From: Tamarix chinensis
Lineage: Eukaryota > Streptophyta > Magnoliopsida > Caryophyllales > Tamaricaceae
Direction: 5' to 3'
Length of the DNA: 64,000 bases
NCBI GenBank assembly: GCA_030549775.1
Contig: CM060177.1
Span: 54,686,638-54,750,637, forward strand
In this document: piece by piece, positions 1 through 11,959 of the stretch
How positions within the stretch are numbered: position 1 is the stretch's first letter
Layout: each line of letters starts with the position of its first letter
Notes under the pieces: model-generated
What the model saw: the letters and a program-made list of their open reading frames with translations, nothing else
The model's database searches: none
Told to the model about the DNA's origin: nothing
Program-made: the position numbers and the translations under genes

Positions 1-1249
1 ACTAAAGTAAATGGTGTCTGGCCTAAAGTTGCATTGAATTGAAATGCCATAATTTGGTGGATGGTCACTATAATCCTTATTTCATCTACCCTAAAAGGGA
101 TAAGTTTTGTAAGAACCTGAGATATTTCTACTAATTACCTTGCATGAAGCTAGATATTTCTAATTTTGTAACTCAATACTTGACCTATTACAAGGTGATG
201 ATTAGACATTATAGACTTTCATAACTTATGCAACCTTTTCTTATTTTTGGTTGGAAGTGTGATTCAATCTCCATGAATATTTTGTGGTTATTCAAAGGCT
301 TATAGTGGATATGACATAGTTTGAGTCATCATTAACTAGTTGACTAAATTTTTAGTCATTATATCAATGAAGTGTACAAGGAGTGTTGATTAGTTAGTTA
401 GTGCCTACATGAGATCTCTTGCTAGATAGATGGATAGCCAAAGATGATGATTTACACTCTAAAGGATTTTTTTAAACCTTATATTTTGGATTTTAGGGTA
501 GGTAGGATGGCGAATGGAATCTGGTGAATTTTTCCCATAACAATAGTTATCACACCAACATTAGGATGTAACCATTTAATGCACTTTATGGATAGAAGTG
601 CAATAGTATGTTATGTTAGAGTTCCATTGGTGAGATTGTTATACTTGAACTAAAGATGATTGTACAGATGACTCAACATGTCTGAATATTTCAAGATAGG
701 ATAAGGGTAGCTTAGAGCATGTAAAAGAGTTATGTTGATATAAGGCACATATTATATGAAACATTGGTGGGGGAAGAGCTCTATTGAAGATTTCACTTAA
801 TAATAGTGTACACTAATTCAGTAAGAGAGGTAAGAATAGCCCAAGGTACATTAGTTCATATGGGATACTAGAAAAAGTTCGCTAGGTAGCATACCATTTA
901 TCTTTATAATGGAGTTATCTAGTGTCCATAGTGTCTTCAAAGTTTTAAAGATAAAGAAGTATAGTATAGATCCATGTCATGTGATTGGGTAAGATGATAT
1001 CGAGCATGATAAGTAGTTAGCCCTATGAGAAGTGGCATTTGAGCATATTCAACAACAAGATGAGGCAGATACAATCATCGTCCATACCAATGATGAAGAA
1101 TCAATGGTGTCATCATGAAAATGAGGACAATGCCTTAGAGATAGAGGTAGATGTAGAGTCTTTATCCTAAGCTCTTCATAGATATTGTATGTTCCTTAGA
1201 GATTGGTTATTCTTTGAATAGGTAGTTCTCCCTTTTCGATGATTCAACA
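1..1249 (+). pseudogene. Ty3/gypsy integrase and chromodomain-like tail, relic P1
   Basis: Translation in shifting frames follows the plant chromovirus integrase from the window edge: zinc-binding region (about 90-230), catalytic core start (a degraded MDF near 270), then GYDI-V and LTKFLV (about 308-360), the SYH..PFNALYG block (about 548-600), and a tail with KNSPRYIS and YGILEKV (about 830-890) ending with D-P-x-HVI (about 970). Stops and frameshifts are frequent, and part of the core is missing near 480-510. The 5' part lies outside the window. Element A separates it from its own 3' end (7913 onward). Family assignment is from recognised protein blocks; the lineage (Tekay/Del-like) is inferred from similarity to element G. 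Confidence 0.75.
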
Positions 1250-1997
1250 TGTGTTATTGAAGATTTGAATGATTGTGGAAGGTGTAGGATCAAAGGTTGC
1301 TATCGAAGGAGGAGGAAAGAAGATATTCAAGAAAGAATTGATAAATTATTTTAATAAAAATTCAACCTTTAACTTTCACCATATCTAATATTACTCCAAT
1401 TATTCTTAGTTAGGGTTATTCAATCAAAAAATAGAGGAATAGCCAAGTTTAGTACTTCTATTAGACTTCAAATGATTTAGTTATATGCTACAATGTGTTG
1501 ACATCCATGCTTATATATGAAGCCTTACATTCCTAACAAGTATACTAATAAAGCCACATAACACAAACATTGATAAATAGCACATAAATTAGTATCAACA
1601 ATATACATATACCCTATATAATACATGAATTGACAAAGAATGTTATAAACAAAGCATGCTAATTAGTATATGAAAACAACTAACATGAAAACCTAACCAA
1701 AACAATGATGTTGACTAAAATGTTGACTAGGTTCTTGAATTGTGGAATTAACTTTCATGTATAATAGCTCCATTTGTAATAGCTTAAAACAAATGAAATC
1801 TTACGTATGTTGACATCTAAGTGGCTTGATCTTCTTCGTACAAATATGTTACATACCTACAAGAATGACTTAAAGTAAACTCAATAAGGTTAGCTGCATT
1901 ATTAATATCATTATCAAAAATATATAATGCGATCGATTAATTAATAAAGTATGCCAAATCATTACCATCTTGAGGGTTTGTGGATGATCCTCCATCA
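1250..1997 (-). repeat. 3' LTR of element A
   Basis: Starts TGTGTTATTGAAGATTT and ends near CATCA in plus-strand reading. It aligns along its whole length with 7181-7912, with many substitutions and small indels, so the insertion is old. On the minus strand it carries a TATA-like TATATAAG near 1511-1518, in the same position as in the other copy. Confidence 0.85.
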
Positions 1998-2009
1998 TTA
2001 TAGCTAAAA

Positions 2010-3284
2010 AGAGAAGAATTTGTCCTCAATTTGACATCACTAAAGTAAGGAGACGTATTAACAACAACTAACACCCTTAATGCATTGCCATATGATTCTT
2101 GAAGTTCAATTTTGTAAGCATTTTCTCCTAATTATCTATGGATTTTGAATGGTCCATCTACTCTGGACACTAGTTTATGTTTTCTTAGATTTGGAAATGT
2201 TTGTTAGCTTTTTTTTTATTTCATTACATTATTGCATTCTATGTTCCTCTTAATCTATCAATGAATCATTTAAAAGAACTCCACTTGTACCTTAGCCTCG
2301 AAGATTTTATGTGTGCCTTTATTCAAGGTATGATATCAATTGATGTGTATGGATTCACTCCATAAAAAATCTCAAATGAGCATGAAAATCTAGTACTTGA
2401 AGGACTTTGTTTGTAAGAAAACTCTGTATGAGCTAACTTAAAAACCCAATCTTTAGTACTTTTACCTACTAATCTTCTTAAAAAAGTTCCATGAGTATGG
2501 TTTGGACTTTAGTTTGTACATTAGTTTGTGGACTGTGTCAAGTAATAAATAATAATTTCATGCGTAACATATGCCTGAATATCTTCCAAAAGAAACTAAC
2601 AAACTTGACATCCTCATCTAGAACAATAGTTTTAGTCATGCCATCTTATTTCACAATTTCTTTGAAATACAAATTAGAGATGTGTGTAACATCATCAGTT
2701 TTATTATATGGAATAAAATGAGAGATATGCGTAGCATCATTAGTTTTATTACATGGAATAAAATGATTCATTATAGAAAATCTATCTACCATGACCATAA
2801 TATAGTCCTTCTCTCATGGTGTTCTGGGAAACCATAAGATAAAGTCCATACAAAATCCTTCAAATGGTTAACTAGGCACAGGTTATGGTGTATATAAACT
2901 TTTGTCGAATAAACTTTTACTTTTCTTACAAATAACACATCGCTTTACTATAATTTTTACACCCATTATCATATGTGGAAAATAGATATTCTCTTACAAT
3001 ATCACTAATATTATCTAAGTACCAAAATGACCTACTATCAGTCCTTTATGTACCTCTTTTATAAGTAAGTCACTTATATTGGCATACAACGTCAATTTAG
3101 TTTAAATAAGAATCCATCTTGTATTGTATAATTACCATGGTTTCCATTTTATTTATATGCCTATTATTAATCATGAAAATATTCATCACTAGGATAAATT
3201 TATTTTAGCATTTCAAAACATAGCAATTTATCATCCAACATGACAAATAATGTAGATCTTCAAGAGAGAATCAACTACTAAATT
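2010..3284 (-). pseudogene. integrase region of element A
   Basis: Minus-strand translation in several frames gives the integrase zinc-binding domain: EVHKG...GHFG, about 3000-3060, both His kept, and CVICK, about 2926-2940, CxxC kept. The core follows with MDF (about 2840) and [21 protein letters not shown] (about 2690-2790). Further downstream only scattered similarity survives to the end of the internal region near 2010. A role in inserting cDNA is known for the family, but this copy is riddled with stops. A short plus-strand open frame at 2491-2721 is antisense to it and not considered real. Confidence 0.7.
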
Positions 3285-3720
3285 TTATTTTCCATTGAAG
3301 GTTTTGATAGAGAACACAAAGTATTTTAAGAAATTTACCCACTTTACATGTCTAGGACTTGTTTTCTTTTGAAAATGTAAATATTTCAAACCTTCATTAT
3401 CAGAAAGTAATACAGAGGGATTATGTCTCAAATAATGATTCCATGTCTCTAAACTAAGTAAGATGAAAAATAATTCCTTTTCATATGTAGAATAATTCAA
3501 TTTATCACTGTTAAACTTTTCATTAAAGTATTTCATAGGTCTTTTTTTTCTTGTGAAAGTACTCCTCATATACCTACCTTATTAGCGTGTCAAAATTAGG
3601 AATAGATAATATAGGATATTTGTATAATTTATTCTTGAGAGTATCAAAGGTTTTTGTAGCTTCATTTTCCTAACTTAATTCTCCTTTCTCTCTGAGTTCA
3701 GTAATAAGTGTAGCTATAGT
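3285..3720 (-). pseudogene. RNase H domain of element A
   Basis: A 94-codon open stretch (3285-3569) reads PMKYFNEKFNS, LNYSTYEKELFFIL, ETWNHYLR, LLSDNEGLKYLHFQKK and HVKWVNFLKYF, the order typical of Ty3/gypsy RNase H. The SDHESLKHL-type catalytic Asp is present as SDNEGLKYL. The domain continues in D at 48229-48456, which supports the shared family. A frameshift separates it from the RT to its right. Confidence 0.85.
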
Positions 3721-3729
3721 AGAATTGTT

Positions 3730-4480
3730 TTAAATAAATCTCCTATAAAAACTAACTAACCTATTAATACTTCTCACTTGATGGATACCCTCAAGAATGG
3801 GCCACTCATGAATATCTTGTATCTTTATAGGATCAACATTGATACCCTTAGCAATAATATTATAAACAAGAAAAACTATACTTGGAAGTATAAATTCATA
3901 TCTTTTCAATTTCCTATATAGTTTAGTTTCCCTTAGTTTATCAAATAGTTTAGTTGAAAGGTATAAGATGATCATGTTCATTTTTATTATATACAATTAT
4001 GTCATCCAAATAAAATATAATGAAGTTACCTAGGAAAGGATGAAGAATTTAATTCATTAGTCTCATGAAAGAACTAGGTGCGTTACATAGCCCGAAAGGC
4101 ATAACAAGCTATCCATAAAACCATATTTAGTTTTAAAGGTTATTTTACATTCATCTCCTTCCCTAATTCTCATTTAATGATAACCACTTCTTAAGTCTAT
4201 ATTGGATAATACACGTGCCCCACAAACTTCATCAAGCATGTCATCAAGTCTAAGCATAGGAAAATATTACTTGATAGTTATATTATTTATGACTCTAGAA
4301 TATATGCAGATACACTCAGTATAATCCTTTTTGGAACTAATATGGCATGTACACAATGAGGACTCCTACTTTTGATCATATAACATTTAATCACTAGTTC
4401 TTGAATTTTTCTTGTAATTCCTTAGCTTCCTCAAGATAACATCTATACACCGATTAATTAGGTAAAGGCATTCTATGAAT
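3730..4480 (-). pseudogene. reverse transcriptase of element A
   Basis: The C-terminal RT/connection block is open at 3730-3996: IVFLVYNIIAKGINVD, IQDIHEWPI, VRSINRLVSFYRRFI. Upstream (4000-4440) the fingers/palm region is recognisable only in pieces. These include a block near 4080-4130 corresponding to the F..MPFGL.NAP region and one near 4180-4330 for the RAIN and VPK-DG region. Stops and frameshifts interrupt it throughout. The same region in F (19455-19724) and D (53645-54290) confirms the reading. Confidence 0.8.
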
Positions 4481-5236
4481 TTAATCTATAGCATGCTCTA
4501 TACCTTTAATAGGTGGTAATTTAGGAGGTAAGTAATCTAGAAACACATCATTATAATAATCACGAAAACTAGTAATGTTCAAATTATTAGACTTTTTCAC
4601 TCGAAATTGATATTCTTTCACTAATAAGGCATAACAAGCACCCTCTTCCTCAATGTAATTAATCATTTCCCTTCATATAAGAATATTATCTTTTTAGTAT
4701 CTGTTGGTTGCATATAACCATATTGAGATGGTTTCATGTTATATTTATTTTTTTATCTTTAAGCACAATATAATCATTAGTTACACCATCATGAGTTAAA
4801 TTTCTATCATATTGCCATGGTCTTCCTATTAAAATGCCATAAGCATCCTTATGCAAAACATTAGCTAATACCTCATCAATGGTAATCACTAATGTGAAAA
4901 GTAATTAGGGTTTTTTTAGTTATATTTTCTCCTTTATCCTAATTAAGCCATTTTAATAGATATGGTTTAGGATATGCCGTAGTTACTAGCCTTAGTTGTT
5001 TAACAATTATTTCACCATCAACATTAGTACACAAACCACTTAGTTTTAAATATTTTATCTCTCTATGTAGATTGATAATTAGGTTGTACTTGTAATGCCC
5101 TTGGAAGTACAAATCAAGGATAACCATCTTCCTTATACACATTCAAGAGATCATCATTACATTCAGTGTATAAGTCATCGTCATCAATACATGGTTCCAT
5201 GTTCTAAATTTCACTTAAGGTCAAAACCCTTAGGTT
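4481..5236 (-). pseudogene. retropepsin and pre-RT region of element A
   Basis: 4481-4666 encodes DVFLDYLPPKLPPIKGIEHA, the conserved segment between protease and RT in Ty3/gypsy pol. 4680-5140 covers the retropepsin-like region. An open stretch (4939-5142) contains a degraded GLCTNV segment, where the family has the D(S/G)GSCTNV catalytic loop, followed by VKQLRLVTTAYPKPY and LKWLN. The catalytic Asp is not readable in this copy. A-family coordinates near 4823 and 4843 are where homologous copies D and F were hit by giant LTR insertions. Confidence 0.75.
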
Positions 5237-5285
5237 AGGACATTCTCTAGAATAATTACTATATCCCTTACATTTGAAACATTTC
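5237..5285 (-). pseudogene. gag CCHC zinc knuckle of element A
   Basis: Minus strand 5281-5240 reads CFKCKGYSNYSREC, a C-x2-C-x4-H-x4-C knuckle with His replaced by Asn. The three Cys remain. The knuckle binds retroelement RNA in this family. D has the same motif near 59570-59610 with other losses. Confidence 0.8.
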
Positions 5286-5289
5286 TTAT

Positions 5290-6313
5290 TAGATATCTCA
5301 CTTAATTTTTTTTTACCTTTTCATATCAGTTAGGGTTATTTGTTTTTTCATTATTCGAATAGATATGTGTCCTAAGTTTTGATATAGATGAATTTGAATA
5401 ATTTCTTGTAAACATAGAAGTTGAAGCACTAGTCTTATTATAGGCTTTGGTGGATTTAGTTTATGTTTCAAAATTTAAGGCTAAAATAGTAGAATCATCA
5501 AGGGAAACATAGGCAAACATTTCAACTTTATCTCTGATTATGTTATTAAGTCCACCTAAATATGTTGCATAAATAATTTTTTTCATTCTTTCTTTTATGC
5601 CACATAAGAGTGTTATTGCATCAAATTCCCTAGTGTATTCTTATACACTAAGAATTCCTTGCTTAAGAGTATTCAATTTAGTATACGTCACTTGCTCATA
5701 CTCCTTAGATACAAATGTTTTTCTTAGGTATTTCTTTAATTTTTTTAAGACTTTATTATACTTTTGTCTTGCCTTTCACGATTTATCTTAAGATTATCGC
5801 ACCAAACCCTAGAAAACTTTTCAAATTTGAGATTGCTAATTTGCACTTACATTCATCATCATACTCACTAAACTCAAATATTTTTTCGATTTCATATAAC
5901 CATTGAATAAATAATTCAACATCCAGTTCACCATAGAAATCGGGGAGATTGAGCTTTATTCGTTTTATCTTCAAAATGGTTTTACCTTGGTGGTTGACTT
6001 GTATAGCCTTTTTGGTTATGATAGAATTTATTGGATCCATTTTTTTTCCTTTATTCATCCTCAATTAGATCATTGATGTGCTCACCTTGATCTTGGACTG
6101 TCCTCCTCACCATGCTTTTACTCAATTGATTGTAGCCTCCATGGTATTATAAATGTGTTGAAGGTTTTCTTGTCCTGCTACCTTTGATTCTATACTTTGG
6201 AATTAGATTTGAATGGAAGGAAGTTGCTATAATTCTATAATGGTGGCATTTACACTTGCAACAAGTTGTTAAAGAGTATCAAACATGGTCTTCGTGGTCA
6301 CCTCTTCACCCAT
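5290..6313 (-). pseudogene. gag of element A
   Basis: The likely start codon is at 6313 (minus), opening MGEEVTTKTMFDTL, a typical gag N-terminus of this family. It runs into a degraded helical region. The open stretch 5783-6064 then reads IKLNLPDFYGELDVELFIQW and KIFEFSEY, the retrotransposon gag domain that forms particles. The remainder (5290-5780) is fragmentary. Stops occur soon after the start and near 6065, so full-length Gag cannot be made. Confidence 0.8.
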
Positions 6314-7144
6314 AGTTGTTATTCTTGCTAGAGAGTGCTTTGACACTCCTTGGTTGCTATGGAAGTTAATTATTGATGGCTTCTTGGTGGAATTTCAAGG
6401 ATCTTGGAAGCTTTTTAGACATAAGAGGGAGTTTGTGATAGAATTTTTTGTCAAAAATTCATGATACATGGTAGTTGTAATCTTATTTGACAAAGATAGT
6501 AAACCTTGCTTCAAGGAAAACGTAATGAAAACACTAAGATGGATGAGTTTAGTCAAATAAATTATCTTCTATATATGCTATTGATATTATGTAAGATAAG
6601 AATATTCTAATATCACAATAATATTCAAACAAAGCTAAGCAAATAGATGCATTTCTTACTCTAATCAAGTTGATCAACACTCAAGTAATGGTACTCGATT
6701 ATATACAATTTTGCTCGAACCAAAGCTAGGAAAGAGAAGAGATCACCAAGGGAGAATGAAGCTGTATACTTATGGGTAGAGATCAAGAGTTACCCGAGAG
6801 AATTGAATATGCAAAGAAGACTTAAAGATAGTCTAATAGATGTTGAAGAATAATGGTTGGGAAGATCAAAAGAAGGAAGGAAAAATCGAAGACTTAAATT
6901 TTAGATTCAATTATTTTGGTTGAAGAATGAGTAATCTTGAAAATCAATTTAGAATATTTGAAGAGAATAATGAAGAAGTGTTTGAGCTTAATTGAAGATG
7001 TATTGAAATAATCGATTAATCTCAACTCATGATGTTGAAGATCACTATGGGTGCATGGACATCCATAGGTAATATTGGAAGAGAAAAACCTATGTTTGGA
7101 AGTAGAAGAAGGAATGGATGGCACTCAAATTTTTTGGAAAGCCA
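6314..7144 (-). other. 5' untranslated leader of element A
   Basis: About 830 bp between the primer-site region and the gag start. I see no coding similarity. Short open frames here (for example minus 6894-7124) lack family features. The length is ordinary for a gypsy leader. Confidence 0.5.
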
Positions 7145-7166
7145 CCTAAGGCTTTGATACAAAAAA
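7145..7166 (-). promoter_or_regulatory. degenerate primer binding site of element A
   Basis: Minus strand reads TTTGTATCAAAGCCTTAGG, close to the TGGTATCAGAGC initiator-Met tRNA primer site used by many plant retrotransposons. It lies about 17 nt from the recognised LTR edge rather than 1-5, so either the LTR extends further or a small insertion occurred. Confidence 0.45.
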
Positions 7167-7180
7167 GGCACAAATCTTCT

Positions 7181-7912
7181 TGTGTTATTGAAGATTTAAC
7201 AAATTGTGGAAGGTGTAGGATTAAAGGCTGCTATGGAAGATGGAGGAAAGAGATATTAAAGCAAAACTTGGTAAATAATACAACAAGAAATTCAATCTTT
7301 GGATGTCACCGTACCTAAAATTACTCCAAGTACTGTTAGTTAGGATTATTTAATGAAAAAAAGGGGAATATCCAAGTATAATATATGCATTAGATTTCAA
7401 ATGATTCAACCATATATTACAATGTGTTGACATCCATGCTTATATAGGAAACCTTACATTGTTCACTAGTAAAATAATATAGCCACATGACACACACACT
7501 GCTAACTAGCACATAAACTAGTATTAGCAATGTAGATATTCCCTATATAATACATGAATTGATCAAGATTATTAAAAATAAATAAATATAATTAGTATAG
7601 GAAAATAGCTAACAAGAGTGCCTAATCAAAACAATAATCATAACTAGGTCTCTTAAATTTTGGAGTTGACTCTCATATATAATTACTTTCTTTATAATAG
7701 CTTGTAACATATGAAATTTTATGTACGTTGACATCTTTAATAGATTGATCTTCTTCCTACAAATATTTTACATACCTGAAAGAAGGACATAAATTAAACT
7801 AAGGTTACCCACATTATTAATATCATTATCAGAGACATATAATGTAACCTATTTCATAATCAAGTATGCAAAATATTTATCATCTTGAGGATCTATGGAT
7901 GATCCTTCATCA
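7181..7912 (-). repeat. 5' LTR of element A
   Basis: Direct repeat partner of 1250-1997. Its minus strand carries CTATATAAGCATGG (about 7436-7449), a TATA-box-like sequence in the position expected for the LTR promoter and shared with the other LTR. The outer edge is set at CATCA (7912) because similarity stops there. Confidence 0.85.
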
Positions 7913-8950
7913 CCCTTCAGTATATTTTTTTTCCTTAGTTAGTGATTAGATATATTTAATCATAAGTCTTTTCCTGATGTTCTTTTTTTTTCGATTTTTT
8001 GACTTCATGGATGGAGTTTTTTAAAGGAGGTAGTGATGTTACTAAACTCAAGAGATTCGTATAAAATTGACCGTTCCTTTACCAATATGGGTATTTTGTT
8101 AGCATAAGTTAAAAATGGGAATCATGGTATTTTGAGGTGTGATATAACCCAAAAAGTTCTAAGTAATCACTATGAAGTGCTTGGGATATTTTTGGATGGC
8201 TTAAGATAAATAAAGTATGAAAATGGGAAAATTTAGGAATAGTAATCTTAAACCGAAGAAGCTATAATCACATGTGCTAAACAATAGAGTTAGTCCACAT
8301 AATTTTGGTATGGTATTAATATTGGCTTATTAGAGAAAAACCAACCAGCTAGTAAATTGTGGCTTTGTTTTGTTGTTTCTAATGAATCGGGTTACTAGTA
8401 CGCCTAAAAGAGTCAACTAGTTTTAATGGAACTTGTGACTTTTTTTCTCTTTTACTTTAAATCTCTTATAATCCTTTAAGTATCCTTGGAATGAATTGTA
8501 TGTTTCTTATAAATGATTTTCAAAAGGTTTCGAAGCCTCACTGCAAACTTATGGATTTATCTAAAATGTAAAAAAAAAATTCCTTCCTTAAAGCCCTTTC
8601 TTTCTCACAATTTCACCTTAATTTCTTCTTCCTTTTCTTCTACATCTTGTGTTTAGGAAAAAGGTATTTTTATAGCTTACACCCCACCTTCTTGTGGCTT
8701 TCTTTTTAGCTTGCCTATGTCCTCTTAACCTTTTGTCATATTTTGCACTATATCTTACCATTTTTTCCATTTTCTCCTTTTCAATCAAGTGCCAACCTTT
8801 CATATGTTCCATTACCTTTTGGTGTAAACCAATACCTCATTTCCTCTTATTTTTTCTTGGATTGATGTTTATCCAATTATATCTTGAATACCCTTCATCC
8901 TTTTGCAAGAAAATCCTTCAAGTGTTCTCCTCTCAATCATCATCATGACA
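7913..8950 (+). repeat. end of P1 and probable P1 3' LTR
   Basis: 7913-8033 ends in a purine-rich run (about 8019-8033, TTTTTTAAAGGAGGTAG) just before TGATGTTACT. The same polypurine-tract-to-LTR arrangement occurs at 14350-14361 (P2) and 34640-34650 (G). The following ~900 bp has no coding similarity, includes a pyrimidine-rich part near 8580-8650, and gives way to P2 integrase near 8950. The right edge is approximate and no target duplication was identified. Confidence 0.45.
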
Positions 8951-9148
8951 TTGAGACAACATGGTTTAACACTTTATATAGACAAATATATCACAATTCT
9001 TTATGTTGAAATGATGTAAGGGCTATTTTTTGGGACCTGATAAGATAGATGATTTGAAATGTAGGTTAGGTTGATACACGATATATTGAAGGCAACTAAG
9101 TACAAGTATTGGAGCTATGCTCATTTTAGGCATCGACATAATGGTTTT
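8943..9148 (+). pseudogene. Ty3/gypsy integrase C-terminal part, relic P2 (left half)
   Basis: One frame reads FNTLYRQIYHNSLC and, after a shift, VRLIHDILKA and SYAHFRHRHNGF. These match the P-F-E-A-L-Y-G-R-K-C, VRLI.DRLKAAQ and SYAD-R-R-R-LEF blocks of chromovirus integrase. It stops at 9148 in the middle of the GD-VFLKV motif and resumes after the solo LTR at 13796. The 5' part was not found. Confidence 0.7.
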
Positions 9149-10111
9149 TGTAATACCACAAATTTTTATAACCTAAATTTCATCTAATTTCAACCTTTTA
9201 TCAAAAAAAATTGGATCTTTATTTATTGATTTCATTATTTGTGTCAATATTTGACTTAAAAACCTAGAAAAATTATTTAATTAATCAATATAATTATTTT
9301 ATTATTTTTTATTACACTTTTTATTTAAATAAACCCTAAACCTATAATTATACAAATTTTATTTCATAATTTGATACAAAATTTATTCGATAAACTAATA
9401 TATTATTATCTAAATAACCTAAATTTCATCTAATTTTTAATCATTACCCTAAATCTATTTTAATTTTCTTTTTCTTCTTTTCCTTTTCCCTTTTCATATT
9501 ATTCCTTATTCCAATTTTCTTTCGAGCCAGCCCATCCTTTTTTCTATTGCACTAGCCCGCCTTTCCTTCTTTCTTCTTCCTTCTTGTCTCCCTTTTCTTT
9601 CCTGTATGGCCCGAACTGAATTTTCTTCCCTTCTTCTTCTCCCCTCCTCAGGTTGGCCCACTCCTCTTCTCCCTTTCCTTTCTTGCGTGGCCAAACCTCA
9701 TTTCTTTTCTTCCTTCCCTATTGATGCCCTCTCTCCACCAAAAGTTCTTTTATCCCACCTTCTTCTCCCCTCTGCATAGTGTGTCTGCACCCTTGTATGA
9801 CCGCATCACCACCTTTCCTTTCCTAGCTAAACATGCTTACACTACCTCTATCCTCATGTCCCTTTCTTGCCTGACATTCCCGGTCTCCCATCTACCTGCA
9901 CTACCTAGCCCTACAACTCCACGCCACTACCCCTGCCACCCTTATCTATGCTTACCATTTCCTAACATGCCCACCTAGACTTCACACACCTAAGATCCCC
10001 CTCCTCCTCCTCTTCTTCTTCATACACCTCTCCCACCTTGTCTCCATTTTCTTTCTCCCTTACAACACTCTCTATAGATCCTTGCCCCATGCCACCATCA
10101 ACCATCCCTAT

Positions 10112-10875
10112 AACATCTAAGGAAATAACAGCTTTTATCATTGATGCAAGAGCATCAAATGAACCTAATGATTATCATGTTCATATCAACCCTCAGGGTA
10201 AGGAAGATTTAGCTTTCTTAATGTTGGAGCCTATCATATTAAATATTCTTGATAATTCTTATATGCTTGATATTGAAAAACATTCAAGTTGTTCTTGTAG
10301 GTATGTTACATATTTGCAAGAAGAAGATGTTAATACACTTTAATGTGTACAAGTATTCAAAGCATGCAAGACTATGGCATACATGAGATGATACTTTACA
10401 ATAAGAAGATATAGCGATGGAATTCATTAGGTGTATTAACTTGTTATAAACCTTAACCCTAAGTGTATTTTATGTATGTTAGGGTTTGATATAATTTCAT
10501 GTATGTATCTTAGTTAATTGTATAGCTTTGTAATGTTAATCCATAGTATTATTTAACCAATGATATTATACTTAGGATTAAGGTAATATGGGCTTAATTC
10601 AACCATGATTAATGGGATGAATTAAGGATAAGAGCCAGCTAGAAGCTTTGAAACTTCAAGATGGAACTTACCTATATATACCTCACTTGTATGCATATTT
10701 TGAATAGTATAATGAATAAGATTTTTTATCAAACTTAGAGCATAGCTAGTTGAAGTCTATCTCTCCCATTTGGTTTGACATTGGGCAAGGGAATTTTAGG
10801 ACATTACCTTCTTCAATCAACATTCAAACTCAATACATTTGAACACCACTTCAAATCTGCCAAGAACCATCTTTT
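10112..10875 (+). repeat. unidentified coding-plus-LTR-like repeat, copy R1
   Basis: Aligns with 14815-15480 over more than 600 bp, and differs from the pyrimidine-rich LTR around it, so it is probably a nested insertion. The first ~220 bp is coding: the open frame ending at 10343 has GKEDLAFLMLEPI, NILDNSYML and SCRYVTYLQ, and R2 has near-identical words. After the stop both copies share an AT-rich stretch with TATATATACC (about 10672-10681) and a GAATAAGAT motif (about 10711), as in short copia-type LTRs. I do not recognise the protein. It may be the 3' end of an element plus its LTR. Confidence 0.5.
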
Positions 10876-11959
10876 TTGTTACTTGATTTCTTCACCTATA
10901 TCCTTCTTAATCCTTCATTTCTTTTGCATCATTTCATGGGTGATATCTTATACTATCAACCTTTGATCCAACCATCTAGCTACTTTAATAAACCACATCA
11001 GTCATTGCTAGCCCCCTCCATTCTCTATCTCCACCACTTTGCATCCCCTTGTATGACCCTAAGTTGATGCCACAACCACCTCTCTATAACCCTATATCCT
11101 TCTCCTCCACCACCTACACTTGACCTCCCATTTTCCATCCATTTCCTCTACACCACAACTCCTCCCCAACTACACTACCTTAGGCTTCATTCTACACCAT
11201 CACCCACAACCATTCTAGCACCACCTTGCCCTCTTCATCTTCTCCTCATTTCCTTCTTTTGGTTTCCCTTCTCTACACTGCCTTTGCAACCTTAAATCCA
11301 TCTACATTACACCACCTAACCACTACCATCTCCACCCCCACCTCCTACATCAAAAGTCTAAATCAACTCCTCCCACCACCACCTCCTACCTCCATCTCAG
11401 CCTTTATCCTCTTCCCTTTCATGCATAGCTCACATTGGATATACAACGTGAGTTGTTTTTTGGGTTTTAATTAATTTTGGTAATTTTTAATGTATAGGGG
11501 TACTTTGGTAATTTTATACTTAATAAATATTTTTTTTAAATACCATTACTTCATTTATTAAATATAAATATGGTATTTGTGATATTTTTTTTAGGTACAA
11601 AAATTTTATTCACGAAGCATAATCATTTTTTGATGGTTACTGATAAAGTTTTCTTTTGTTGGAAATCACAAAACCTTTATTTTCACTAAAATATTTTGAT
11701 ATTATATGTTAGCACATTAAGGTTTTGAAATGTAATTTGTGTCATACATGACTTGTTACAATTATTTATATGATTATTAATGTTATCTTGGAAAATAAAA
11801 AACGAAGACTTGTTATCTTTTATAAAATGTCATGTGTGCAAGAATATGTTTAAAAAGGGACCTAATGTTAGGAATTCATATTGTATGTTATGTGCATATA
11901 AACATGTTGGGTTAAGTCTGTTTAGACACACTTGTAGTAAAATTATTACTACTATGTGC

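Larger units (their letters stand above)
1250..7912 (-). mobile_element. Ty3/gypsy LTR retrotransposon A, minus strand, decayed but with both LTRs
   Basis: About 6.7 kb. Two direct repeats of about 740 bp (1250-1997 and 7181-7912) flank an internal region whose minus strand reads gag, zinc knuckle, retropepsin, RT, RNase H and integrase in Ty3/gypsy order. Integrase wording such as [17 protein letters not shown] and CVICKK fits CRM/Reina-type chromoviruses, but the lineage is not certain. It is the same family as D and F and is the reference that shows how those were interrupted. Every reading frame is broken, so it cannot move by itself. No clear 5-bp target duplication is visible, because the exact left edge is uncertain. 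Confidence 0.85.

Noticed and set aside
1250..7912. Target duplication for element A
   Set aside because: Flanking pentamers (CAACA-type left, CCCTT right) do not match; LTR edges are uncertain by several bases.
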